Shown here piece after piece: positions 32,759 through 41,382 of a stretch of DNA of 64,000 nucleotides. How positions within the stretch are numbered: the first letter of the stretch is position 1; every line of letters starts with the position of its first letter. Under the pieces are notes generated by a model. That model searched no databases and had not been told where the DNA came from. It worked only from the letters and a program-made list of their open reading frames with translations. A program made the translations under genes and the position numbers. Origin of the DNA: Cyclobacterium sp. 1_MG-2023 (GTDB lineage Bacteria; Bacteroidota; Bacteroidia; Cytophagales; Cyclobacteriaceae); the NCBI RefSeq assembly GCF_030546805.1, contig NZ_JAUOPC010000015.1, positions 107,031 to 171,030 on the forward strand. The letters run 5' to 3'.

Positions 32759-33211
32759 TCAAGCTGTGTTTTTAGAAAAGACCTTCTTGTAAATGGGTTT
32801 TCTCAATGAAAACTGAAAGTACAAGACAGGGTAGATAAGATAGTCCAAGATAGGGTTTGGAGAAGAAAACATTATTTCATCTATTATTATACTTTGCTCA
32901 CTACCATCGGCTACTATTCGGTGTTTATGCCTCCATTTTTTGAGAAAAAAAGGCAGTTTTATTCCTTCATCAACGAAAAAATATTCTTTTTCATCTAAAT
33001 GATCAGCTGTAATCTTGCTGGTCCACACTTGCTTGAAAAAAATAAAATTAAGCGCCAAACTTACCAAATCTCCAGGGGAAGATCCGTCAAAGCGGAGCAA
33101 TTTCACAGGAGGAAAAGGAGGATTTAACGCCTTAAACAATTCGGCATTAAATCCCTCTTTTACTTTCATGTAGTTTTGATCTACCTTGGTGCTCAGGTTA
33201 ATTTTCATCAA
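32759..33211 (-). CDS. SRPBCC (START-like) ligand-binding protein
   Basis: The 150-residue protein has the pattern of the SRPBCC/helix-grip fold: an early strand (MKINLSTKVDQNYMKVKEGF), a proline-rich turn FPPVKLLRFDGSSPGDLVSL, central strands and a C-terminal helix (PILDYLIYPVLYFQFSLR). Members bind hydrophobic ligands or act as cyclases; no specific function can be assigned. It begins 15 bp after the hflC stop on the same strand, so it is probably the third gene of an hflK-hflC operon, an association worth noting. Confidence 0.72.
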   Translation of the reverse strand: MMKINLSTKVDQNYMKVKEGFNAELFKALNPPFPPVKLLRFDGSSPGDLVSLALNFIFFKQVWTSKITADHLDEKEYFFVDEGIKLPFFLKKWRHKHRIVADGSEQSIIIDEIMFSSPNPILDYLIYPVLYFQFSLRKPIYKKVFSKNTA

Positions 33212-33226
33212 TTGCTTGAGATGTGA

Positions 33227-34165
33227 TTAATTCATTTGTTTTAAGTATTTGAACAAGTCACTATCAGAAGAAATTACCAAGTTGGTTTCTTCATCAAGGG
33301 AGTTTTCGAGGGCTTCCATTGATCGAAGAAACTTGTACAAGTCAATGGATTGCCTGTTTTGGTTATAAGCAGAAGCATATATCTCGGTGGCTTCCGCGTC
33401 TGCACGTCCTCGGATTTCCTCTGCTTGTCTTTGGGCTTCTGACTGAATCTGAGCCAGATCTCTTTCTTTGTCACCGAGGATTTTTCTGGCTTCACCTTGT
33501 CCTTCTGATCTGAACTGGTCTGCGATCCTGTTTCTTTCACTAATCATCCTATCGTAAACCCTGTCCCTTACTTCATCTACGTAGTTCATTCTCTTAAAAC
33601 GAAAATCCAATATCCTTACTCCAAGATCGGAAGTTCTTTCATTGGCTTTCTGCAGAATGATCTCTTCAATTTTGTCTCTACCTACTTCAATTTCTTCAAG
33701 TATTTCCAACTCTTCCATAAACTCCTCGGTTACCTCTGGCTCTCTGTTGGTGGAGCGAACAATATCTAATAGGTTGTGGTTTGCGATTGCATTACGTGTT
33801 TCTCCGTCAAGGATATCGTCAAGTCTTGATTGAGCAGACCTTTCATCCCTTAATCGGATAAAAAATTGAAGGGGATTGGTGATCTCCCAGCGGGCATAGG
33901 TGTCTACAAAAATATATTTTTTGTCTTTTGTAGGTACCTGATTTTTGTCCCCATCCCATTCAAGGTATCGTTTGTCAAAAAACTGTACTTTTTGAATAAA
34001 TGGAACCACAATATTTACTCCCGGGCTGGTTCTTGGCTCACCTACGGGTTTGCCAAATTGAGTGACGATGGCTTGTTGGGTTTCGTCCAGTATAAATACG
34101 CTTTGAGCGGATAAAATTACGGCAACTACTACCAATATTATATAGAATAAATTACTTTTTTTCAT
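33227..34165 (-). CDS. hflC: HflC, FtsH protease modulator subunit
   Basis: HflC forms with HflK a membrane complex that surrounds and modulates the FtsH protease. The 312-residue protein has one N-terminal membrane anchor (about 7-25), then the SPFH/band-7 domain starting DETQQAIVTQFGKPVGEPRT and TSPGVNIVVPFIQKVQFFDK, with a coiled, Glu/Arg-rich stretch (about 215-262: RSEGQGEARKILGDKERD, AQRQAEEIRGRADAEATEIY) typical of the family. It follows hflK by 36 bp, the usual gene order. Confidence 0.93.
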   Translation of the reverse strand: MKKSNLFYIILVVVAVILSAQSVFILDETQQAIVTQFGKPVGEPRTSPGVNIVVPFIQKVQFFDKRYLEWDGDKNQVPTKDKKYIFVDTYARWEITNPLQFFIRLRDERSAQSRLDDILDGETRNAIANHNLLDIVRSTNREPEVTEEFMEELEILEEIEVGRDKIEEIILQKANERTSDLGVRILDFRFKRMNYVDEVRDRVYDRMISERNRIADQFRSEGQGEARKILGDKERDLAQIQSEAQRQAEEIRGRADAEATEIYASAYNQNRQSIDLYKFLRSMEALENSLDEETNLVISSDSDLFKYLKQMN

Positions 34166-34201
34166 GCTTTGATGAGGTTAATTGTTAAGTAGGTACTTTA
34201 C

Positions 34202-35179
34202 TTATTGGGTAGGGGCTGTAGCTTTATTCAGGTTTAATAATGGCAGTACATTGCTTCCTTTTTCATCAGTGATGATTTTATTTCCAATTTTTGGCAGTAC
34301 TTTTTCAAGCGTCTCCAAGTAAATCCTTTGTTTGGTCACTTCCGGAGATTTGATATAAGCCTTAAAGATTGAATTGAATCTTTCAGCTTCTCCTCTGGCC
34401 CCATTTACTCTTGTTAATGCATAGGCTTCTGCCAATTGAATGGTCTCTTCAGCCTCTCCCCTTGCCCTTGGAATAATCCGGTTATAATCTGCTTCCGCTT
34501 GATTAATTAAGGTTTCCCTCTCCTGTTGGGCTTCATTTACTGCATTGAAACTTGGTTTGACAGGTTCAGGAGGATTGACATCTTGTAATACCACCTGGTC
34601 AACCCTAATGCCATTTTCATATTCATCGCACATTTCCTGTAACAAAACTTCTACGCTTGTGGCAATTTCTTGTCGACCCACTGTAAGCACTTCGTTGACC
34701 GTCCTATCTCCCACAATTTTTCTCATGGCAGACTCTGACATATCGTTCAAAGTCTTTTCTGCATTCCTTACCTTAAATAAATACTTGTAAGAATCTACAA
34801 TTCGATATTGAACCACCCATTCCACATCAGTTAAATTGAGGTCACCCGTTAGCATCATGCTCTCATCAATATAGCCGGATTTGACATATTGCGATTGGCC
34901 ATTTGAGGTGGAGGAGGAACGAAACCCAAACTCCAGCTTTAATTGCCTTTGAACCGGTATTTTATACATGGTTTCCACGAAAGGAATGATAAAGTTTAGC
35001 CCCGGTGAAACCGTACGGTTGTACTCACCAAGTTGAATCACTACACCTTCTTCTTCTGGGCCTACTGTTTTAATAGCTGAAAACACCATGATAATTACTA
35101 CCAATCCGAGAATGATTTTGGACAAGTACTTTTTTACCCAATCCGGATCGATATTTATTTCAAATTGTTTTTCTGACAT
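34202..35179 (-). CDS. hflK: HflK, FtsH protease modulator subunit
   Basis: The 325-residue partner of HflC. A single N-terminal membrane helix (about 20-40) is followed by the SPFH domain (VGPEEEGVVIQLGEYNRTVS, PGLNFIIPFVETMYKIPVQ), and the family marker of a LTGDLNLTDVEWVVQYRI segment (about 111-128). A helical region with VNEAQQERETLINQAEADYN and ARGEAEETIQLAEAYAL precedes the C-terminus. The glycine-rich N-terminal extension of E. coli HflK is missing, as is common in Bacteroidetes. First gene of the operon hflK-hflC-SRPBCC. Confidence 0.92.
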   Translation of the reverse strand: MSEKQFEINIDPDWVKKYLSKIILGLVVIIMVFSAIKTVGPEEEGVVIQLGEYNRTVSPGLNFIIPFVETMYKIPVQRQLKLEFGFRSSSTSNGQSQYVKSGYIDESMMLTGDLNLTDVEWVVQYRIVDSYKYLFKVRNAEKTLNDMSESAMRKIVGDRTVNEVLTVGRQEIATSVEVLLQEMCDEYENGIRVDQVVLQDVNPPEPVKPSFNAVNEAQQERETLINQAEADYNRIIPRARGEAEETIQLAEAYALTRVNGARGEAERFNSIFKAYIKSPEVTKQRIYLETLEKVLPKIGNKIITDEKGSNVLPLLNLNKATAPTQ

Positions 35180-35401
35180 AAGATTACTTTTTTTGCAATT
35201 TACGATTAATTGACAGAAATACCTTCGGTAATATTTTTCATTTCCTCAATTAAATTATCTAAACGAATTAGTTGGGGAGAGGTTGGAACTACCACTCTAA
35301 ATAAAAGAAGGGAATGCCGATTTCTGTATTTGATGGGGGTGTAATCGGTTAGATTATAGCGATTTATTTTTGGTGATTAATTTTTTCTACGAATTTTCTC
35401 G

Positions 35402-36022
35402 CTAAAACACCCAAAGGAAGAGTCCAAAGAGTATTAGCCAGACAATGTCCATGAATTTCCAGTATAGGCTAAACAATTCTAGTCTCATTTTCTCATAAGG
35501 ATTTGTTAAAATCACCAGCGATTTCACCTGATCTTTTTCACTTTTCTGCAATAATAGCAATAATATTACTGCGTAAATCATGGCTCCGGCAAGGTGGAAA
35601 AGGTGAATGCCACTAAGTAAATAAAGAAAACTACCTGAGGGTAACCCGGTGAAATCTATACCTGATGTAGCCAACTCTTGCCAGCCCTTGAATTGAAAAA
35701 AAGTAAAAAATATGCCCAAGCCAAGTGTATAGGCAAGGTTACGTTTTGTTTTCTTTAAATCGTGTGCCAAAAAAGCAGGAATGATTTGTGCAGAAATAAA
35801 GGCACTTCCTATGATCAAAAAACTACTGATAATAAATGATTTTGGCATTTGGTATTGTCCAAGGGAATTGGATGCAGACTGAGAAAGTACAAATGCTGTT
35901 GCTAAGAAAAAAAAGACCAACCCACTACTAAACATCGCCAAATAAATTAGCATACGGTAGGGGTGCAATTGCTCTATTTTTTTAAACCAATGGGTTTGTT
36001 CCCTTTCTTTTGATAGACTCAT
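35402..36022 (-). CDS. Haem-copper oxidase subunit III-like protein (orphan)
   Basis: The 206-residue protein has five predicted membrane helices and ends in LELFSLYWKFMDIVWLILF, the subunit III signature YWHFMDxxW. HLFHLAGAMIYAVILL (about 147-162) is the usual fourth helix. I chose the internal ATG at 36022 (MSLSKEREQ) because the longer frame adds only thirteen unlikely residues. No subunit I or II or assembly gene is adjacent, so it is an orphan; it may serve an oxidase encoded elsewhere or be a duplicated subunit. It lies between hflK and mfd. Confidence 0.85.
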   Translation of the reverse strand: MSLSKEREQTHWFKKIEQLHPYRMLIYLAMFSSGLVFFFLATAFVLSQSASNSLGQYQMPKSFIISSFLIIGSAFISAQIIPAFLAHDLKKTKRNLAYTLGLGIFFTFFQFKGWQELATSGIDFTGLPSGSFLYLLSGIHLFHLAGAMIYAVILLLLLQKSEKDQVKSLVILTNPYEKMRLELFSLYWKFMDIVWLILFGLFLWVF

Positions 36023-36343
36023 GATGGATAAACAAATGAAAAGGGGATAACGTTGGCACAAATAAATAAAAAGTTAAACTTTTTTCAATGTTTACCATTT
36101 GTTAATCTATATATCCTTTAAGCCCTAATGGGGTTTCAATGATATTTAATAAATTGCATCCACTTAATTTATAAATCGAAAATAGATTTGTAGGTGAAGT
36201 AAATAAATAATTTAATGATAAGCTCGTCCATGGAGGCTGTGGGAAAAGCTAAATAGGAAGAGAGAGGTAGCTTTAATTGGGTTATTGTTAGTTGTTAAAG
36301 TGTAAATAGTAATTGCCCCAGGGGGCACCATAAAAGAGAATAG

Positions 36344-39300
36344 TTGGACAAGCAATCGTTTTTATCGCTTTACGAAGAGGATCCGTTTGTAAAGAACCTT
36401 GCATTAGGTATTGGTTCCGGAGAACAAAAGAAAATAAATGTGAAGGGGCTTTCAGGAAGCATGGACATGTTAATTGTTCATACTATCAGTAAGCTTAACG
36501 GTGGCTTTCATCTTGTTTTGGCCAACGACCGTGAAGAAGCTGCCTATCTGGCAAGTGATTGGCAGACTTTCGCCGGGGAAGCTGCTTACCATTATCCAGC
36601 CAGTTACAAAAGGCCCTATCACTACGAAGAGGTGGAGAATGCAAATGTATTGATGCGTTCTGAAATCCTCAATCGCCTATCTGATGAAAGTTTGACCGGA
36701 AAGGTGCTGATCACCTCGCCGGAAGCGATATATGAGAAGGTAATCAACAAAAAAAGCCTCAAAGAAAACACCTTTGCAGTAAAGGTGGGAGAGAAGGTCG
36801 ACTTGGAGTTTATTGAAGAATTATTGAGTACTTATGGTTTTGAAAAGGCTGACTTTGTGTATGAAGCCGGTCAATTTGCCGTAAGGGGTGGGATCATCGA
36901 TATTTTTTCATATGCCAGTGATTTGCCATATCGGCTGGAGCTTTTTGGTAAAGAAATTGACAGTATCAGGACTTTTGATCCGGAGAGTCAGTTGTCAACA
37001 GAAGCTGTGGATCAAATCAGTATATTGCCCAATATCCAGACCAAAATGGAAAAGGAGATTAGGCAATCTGTCATGGACTTCTTCCCTGAAGGTACCTGCT
37101 TTTGGATCAAAGACTTCAAGCATGTTACCAACACCATTAAGCAGTTATATGACAAAGCTTGCCAACATTACGGTGATTCCGGAGAGAGTAGTTCATTACT
37201 TATGGCCCCGGAAAAGTTGTTTCTTGATGAAAATACTTTTGCAGCGCAAATAGAACCTTTCACCTTGCTTGCTTTTGGTCATGTTTTTGAATGGAAAGGC
37301 GTGCCTGAATACCAATTTAAAGGACAGCCCCAGCCCTCATTTAACAAGCAGTTTGAACTCTTGGTACAAAATCTCAATGAAAATTCAGCCAAAGGGATTG
37401 CGAATATCATCTGTTCTGAAAGCGAGAAGCAAATAAGCCGCCTGACCAATATTTTCCATGAATTAGATCCCGCCTTATCGGTTCAAACATTAGCGATTAA
37501 CCTAAAGGAAGGTTTTGTTGATAATTCATTGAAAATCGCCTGCTATACAGACCACCAAATCTTTGAAAGGTTTTACAGGTACAAAACAACCAAAAAAACT
37601 TCCAAGTCGAAGGCCCTTACATTAAAAGAGATCAAAAGTCTGCACCCGGGGGATTTTATCGTCCATGTGGATTATGGGATAGGTCGTTTTGCCGGTTTAG
37701 AAAAAGTGGAGGTAAACGGGAAGTTGCAGGAAGCTATTCGGTTGGTGTTTAGGGACGATGACTTACTTTATGTAAATATCCACTCTTTACATAAAATTTC
37801 TAAGTACAGCAGTCAGGAAGGTACAATGCCTACCATGTCCAAGCTGGGTACCCAAGAATGGGAAAATAAGAAGAAAAGGGTCAAGAGCAAAGTAAAGGAT
37901 ATTGCCAAAGATTTAATTAAGTTATATTCCAAAAGAAAGGCTGCTTCAGGCCATAAGTTTTCTACAGATAGTGTGCTTCAAGTGGAATTGGAAAGCTCCT
38001 TTATTTATGAGGATACTCCCGATCAGGCCTCAGCTACTGCTGATGTTAAGCAAGACATGGAGAAACCTTACCCTATGGATAGACTTGTATGTGGGGATGT
38101 GGGTTTTGGTAAAACGGAAGTAGCAGTAAGAGCAGTGTTCAAAGCTGTGAACGATAGAAAGCAGGTTGCAGTACTGGTGCCCACTACTATCTTGGCCATG
38201 CAACATTACCAGACCTTCAAAGAACGGCTGGAGAATTTCCCAGTCAATATAGATTATATCAACCGATTCAGAACAGCCAAGGAAGTTAGGGAAATCATAG
38301 AAAAGGTAGGAAATGGTGAGATAGATATTTTAATTGGTACGCACAAAATTGTAAACAAAGCAATGAATTTCAAGGACCTTGGGCTATTGGTCATTGATGA
38401 GGAACAGAAGTTTGGAGTAAAGGTCAAAGATCAGCTAAAACAGCTTCGTGTCAATGTGGATGTGCTTACCCTGACAGCTACCCCAATACCTCGAACGCTT
38501 CATTTTTCATTAATGGGTGCCAGAGATCTTTCCGTCATTGCTACACCTCCACCTAATCGCCAGCCTGTAACAACCGAGATACATACATTTAGGGAGGATG
38601 TTATCCGCGATGCGGTTGCCACTGAGTTAGGCCGAGGAGGCCAAGTGTTTTTTGTGCACAATAGGGTCATGGAGATTGACTCAATTGCCAACTTGATCTT
38701 GAGACTGGTACCTGATGCCAGAGTCATAGGTGCCCACGGGCAGATGGATGGGAAAAAGCTCGAAAAGATTATGGTAGATTTTATTGAAGGTGCTTATGAT
38801 GTATTGGTGTCTACCAATATTATTGAGTCAGGACTTGATATACCCAATGCCAATACAATTATTATCAATCGGGCCCATATGTTTGGCATGAGTGATCTGC
38901 ACCAAATGAGGGGGAGAGTTGGAAGAAGTAATAAAAAGGCCTACTGTTATCTCCTTACTCCACCAACCTCAACGTTAACGCCAGAAACCAGAAAACGATT
39001 GCAAGCCATGGAAGAATTTTCTGACCTTGGTGATGGTTTTAAGGTAGCCATGAGGGATCTGGATATCCGTGGAGCCGGGAATTTATTGGGGGCAGAGCAA
39101 AGTGGTTTTATCTCTGATATGGGTTTTGAAATGTACCACAAAATATTAGATGACGCCGTACAGGAACTCAAACAAACCGAGTTTGCATCGATTTTTGAGC
39201 AGGACTTGAAAAAGGTGGTGGCACCATTGGTTCAGGATTGTGTGATTGAGACAGATATGGAACTCTTGATTCCTGAAAGTTATGTAAGCAATATTTCAGA

Positions 39301-39688
39301 AAGATTGAGCTTGTACTCCAAATTGGATGACATTAAAGAAGAAGAATCCCTTGAGAAATTTAGAAAAGAGATCAGGGATAGGTTTGGTGCCATTCCGGAA
39401 AGGGTTCAGGCATTGCTAGAAACAGTTGAACTCAGATGGATGGCAGTTAACCTCGGTTTTGAAAAACTTTCATTGAAAAATGAACAAATGAAATGTTACT
39501 TCGTTTCATCAAAGGAAGACCCTTATTTTAGCTCTCCTATTTTTATGAATATTATCAAGTTTATTCAATCAAAAAGCAGGCTCTGCAAAATAAAGGAAAC
39601 CAAAGATCGTTTAATCCTCATAGTGAAGGGAGTAGATACCATTCAGAAAGCCCAAAACTGGCTTGTTGAAATGACTGCAGATAAATAA
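36344..39688 (+). CDS. mfd: Transcription-repair coupling factor
   Basis: Mfd displaces RNA polymerase stalled at lesions and recruits UvrA. The 1114-residue protein has the expected length and order: an N-terminal UvrB-like module (to about 330), the RNA polymerase-interacting domain (LHPGDFIVHVDYGIGRFAGL, about 430-449), the translocase with Walker A GDVGFGKTEVA (about 585-595) and the DEEQ box in VIDEEQKFGVK, the TRG motif region (LDIRGAGNLLGAEQSGFI) and a TRCF C-terminal domain. The start is a TTG at 36344: an in-frame TAG directly precedes it and no ATG in the first 45 codons fits. Weakly AG-rich sequence (AAAAGAGAA) lies 6-14 bases upstream. Confidence 0.96.
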   Translation: MDKQSFLSLYEEDPFVKNLALGIGSGEQKKINVKGLSGSMDMLIVHTISKLNGGFHLVLANDREEAAYLASDWQTFAGEAAYHYPASYKRPYHYEEVENANVLMRSEILNRLSDESLTGKVLITSPEAIYEKVINKKSLKENTFAVKVGEKVDLEFIEELLSTYGFEKADFVYEAGQFAVRGGIIDIFSYASDLPYRLELFGKEIDSIRTFDPESQLSTEAVDQISILPNIQTKMEKEIRQSVMDFFPEGTCFWIKDFKHVTNTIKQLYDKACQHYGDSGESSSLLMAPEKLFLDENTFAAQIEPFTLLAFGHVFEWKGVPEYQFKGQPQPSFNKQFELLVQNLNENSAKGIANIICSESEKQISRLTNIFHELDPALSVQTLAINLKEGFVDNSLKIACYTDHQIFERFYRYKTTKKTSKSKALTLKEIKSLHPGDFIVHVDYGIGRFAGLEKVEVNGKLQEAIRLVFRDDDLLYVNIHSLHKISKYSSQEGTMPTMSKLGTQEWENKKKRVKSKVKDIAKDLIKLYSKRKAASGHKFSTDSVLQVELESSFIYEDTPDQASATADVKQDMEKPYPMDRLVCGDVGFGKTEVAVRAVFKAVNDRKQVAVLVPTTILAMQHYQTFKERLENFPVNIDYINRFRTAKEVREIIEKVGNGEIDILIGTHKIVNKAMNFKDLGLLVIDEEQKFGVKVKDQLKQLRVNVDVLTLTATPIPRTLHFSLMGARDLSVIATPPPNRQPVTTEIHTFREDVIRDAVATELGRGGQVFFVHNRVMEIDSIANLILRLVPDARVIGAHGQMDGKKLEKIMVDFIEGAYDVLVSTNIIESGLDIPNANTIIINRAHMFGMSDLHQMRGRVGRSNKKAYCYLLTPPTSTLTPETRKRLQAMEEFSDLGDGFKVAMRDLDIRGAGNLLGAEQSGFISDMGFEMYHKILDDAVQELKQTEFASIFEQDLKKVVAPLVQDCVIETDMELLIPESYVSNISERLSLYSKLDDIKEEESLEKFRKEIRDRFGAIPERVQALLETVELRWMAVNLGFEKLSLKNEQMKCYFVSSKEDPYFSSPIFMNIIKFIQSKSRLCKIKETKDRLILIVKGVDTIQKAQNWLVEMTADK

Positions 39689-39949
39689 TTGTTTATCTTG
39701 AAATGTGGATTTATTTAATAAACAGTGAATTAGAATAGATGATTAATAAATAACTCCTTCTTTTTTTTAAATTTAAGATGAAATTTCGTGTGGAGAATTG
39801 TTGAGATTGTACAATTTTTTTTGTCGTTTTTCACAGGAATTTGATATAATTGGTTTTTATCTTGGGTTTGATAAGAAAAAGAATATTGTTATAATATATT
39901 ATTGGTCATATATTAGCGTTTTATTAAGACAAAACTTAAAACTTGTCGC

Positions 39950-41194
39950 ATGAAATTTGAGAATAAAAATTTTCAATTTAGTTTTTTTGTTGCAGTAGCT
40001 TTACTGGGATTATTGATGTCTTCTTGTGGTCAACAAACTTCGAGAAGAACCGCTAGTAATCCAGGAGGTGTAAGTGCATCAACTGGAGCTAAATACAGTT
40101 TTGATGAAGAGGATTCTGCTTTTCAGGTATTTAGGCTTCCAAGAGAAGTGATTGGTCCAAGGCTGGTTTTTATCCAGGGAGGAAGAGCTGTTTTGGGATC
40201 GCAGGAACAAGACATAATGGGTTTCCGCGACAATGTTGAAAGAACAGTAACAATTGCTTCGTTTTATATGGATGAAACAGAGGTTACCAATGTAGACTAT
40301 AAAGAATTTCTTTTCAATATAGCAGACAGTGTAAGTGCTGATTCTCTCAAAAAATTAGAACCAAACGAAAATGTATGGGCAAATGCAATGTCCTACAATG
40401 ATGTTTACTCAACTTACTATTTTCGGTATCCCGGTTTTAATTTCTACCCGGTTGCAGGTGTAAGCTGGACACAGGCCAATGCCTACAGTGCTTGGAGAAC
40501 CCAATATGTAAACGAGTTAGAACGAGAAAGAAATTTTGGAGGTAAGAAGAGAAATGATGATGGAGAAGAAACTGCTGAACTTTCTTTTGATCAGTTAATA
40601 GAACGCGGCGTGGTATTTCCTAATTATCGACTTCCGAATGAGGCAGAATGGGAATTTGCAGCCAAGGGGATGATTGGAACACAATACATGGATGAAAACC
40701 AAGAGAATGGTAGGATTTATCCATGGGATGGAAGAGGTCCTCGAAACCCATACAATATCAAAAGAAAATCCAGACAAGGTGATTTCTTGGCCAACTTTAA
40801 AAGAGGCCGAGGGGATTATGCCGGTCTATCTGGAAGTGTGTCAAACGACGGAGAAATTATCCCTACAAACGTTTATGATTTCCCTCCAAATGATTTTGGC
40901 TTGTACAATATGGCGGGTAATATGAATGAGTGGGTACAGGATGTCTACAGACCGCTTTCTTTTCAGGATTTTGATGACCTCAACCCTATCAGGAAAGATG
41001 GGACAAATGATGAAGAAGACACTTACAACACCACTTTGATAGACGATAATTTCAGGGTTTTCAAAGGTGGGTCTTGGAGAGATGTGGCTTATTGGTTGGC
41101 TCCTGGAACCAGAAGATTTATGCACCAAGATTCTTCTTCCAATCATATTGGTTTTAGATGTGCCATGATTGCAGTTGGAGGCAAAGACAGATAA
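39950..41194 (+). CDS. gldJ: GldJ-like SUMF1-domain lipoprotein
   Basis: A 414-residue lipoprotein (lipobox LMSSC, Cys26) with a formylglycine-generating-enzyme-like (SUMF1) domain: FIQGGRAVLGSQEQD (about 72-86), SFYMDETEVTNVDYKEFLF (about 105-123), YRLPNEAEWEFAAKG (about 226-240), GNMNEWVQDVYRP (about 322-334), VFKGGSWRD and the closing GFRCAM. In Bacteroidetes, GldJ and GldK share this fold and are part of gliding motility and the T9SS. The phrase GPRLVFIQGG and MDETEVTNV look closest to GldJ, but GldK cannot be excluded without alignment, so the symbol is tentative. The next gene encodes a T9SS-tailed protein. A terminator follows at once. Confidence 0.72.
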   Translation: MKFENKNFQFSFFVAVALLGLLMSSCGQQTSRRTASNPGGVSASTGAKYSFDEEDSAFQVFRLPREVIGPRLVFIQGGRAVLGSQEQDIMGFRDNVERTVTIASFYMDETEVTNVDYKEFLFNIADSVSADSLKKLEPNENVWANAMSYNDVYSTYYFRYPGFNFYPVAGVSWTQANAYSAWRTQYVNELERERNFGGKKRNDDGEETAELSFDQLIERGVVFPNYRLPNEAEWEFAAKGMIGTQYMDENQENGRIYPWDGRGPRNPYNIKRKSRQGDFLANFKRGRGDYAGLSGSVSNDGEIIPTNVYDFPPNDFGLYNMAGNMNEWVQDVYRPLSFQDFDDLNPIRKDGTNDEEDTYNTTLIDDNFRVFKGGSWRDVAYWLAPGTRRFMHQDSSSNHIGFRCAMIAVGGKDR

Positions 41195-41220
41195 TATATA
41201 AACTTGTTTTAAGTTTTACA

Positions 41221-41246
41221 AAAAGGGCTTTTCAGCCCTTTTTTTT
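41221..41246 (+). terminator. Rho-independent terminator after the GldJ-like gene
   Basis: Nine-bp stem AAAAGGGCT (41221-41229) / AGCCCTTTT (41234-41242), loop TTTC, running into further Ts (to 41246). It is 26 bases past the stop codon. Confidence 0.85.
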
Positions 41247-41342
41247 ATATCCTGTTTTTTTGATTTTGTAATAGGAAAAAGGTCTTTCAGACAGAGGGGG
41301 CATATTAAATTTCTTTTTACTGTTATATGCTGAATTATATAT

Positions 41343-41350
41343 TATTTTTG
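41343..41350 (+). promoter_or_regulatory. Candidate -7 element for the Ycf48-like gene
   Basis: TATTTTTG fits TAnnTTTG exactly and lies 33 bases before the ATG at 41383. The -33 region has no clear TTTG. Confidence 0.35.
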
Positions 41351-41382
41351 TAAGTATAATTTATTTAGACTTAGGCATTTAT

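Noticed and set aside
36888..37253. 121-codon frame within mfd in another reading frame
   Set aside because: It lies inside the coding region of a complete, well-matched Mfd and has no family features.
39950..41194. SUMF1-domain lipoprotein considered as a formylglycine-generating enzyme for the sulfatase at 11 kb
   Set aside because: It is a lipoprotein with the GldJ/GldK pattern; the distance of 28 kb and the motility-type phrases make sulfatase maturation unlikely.
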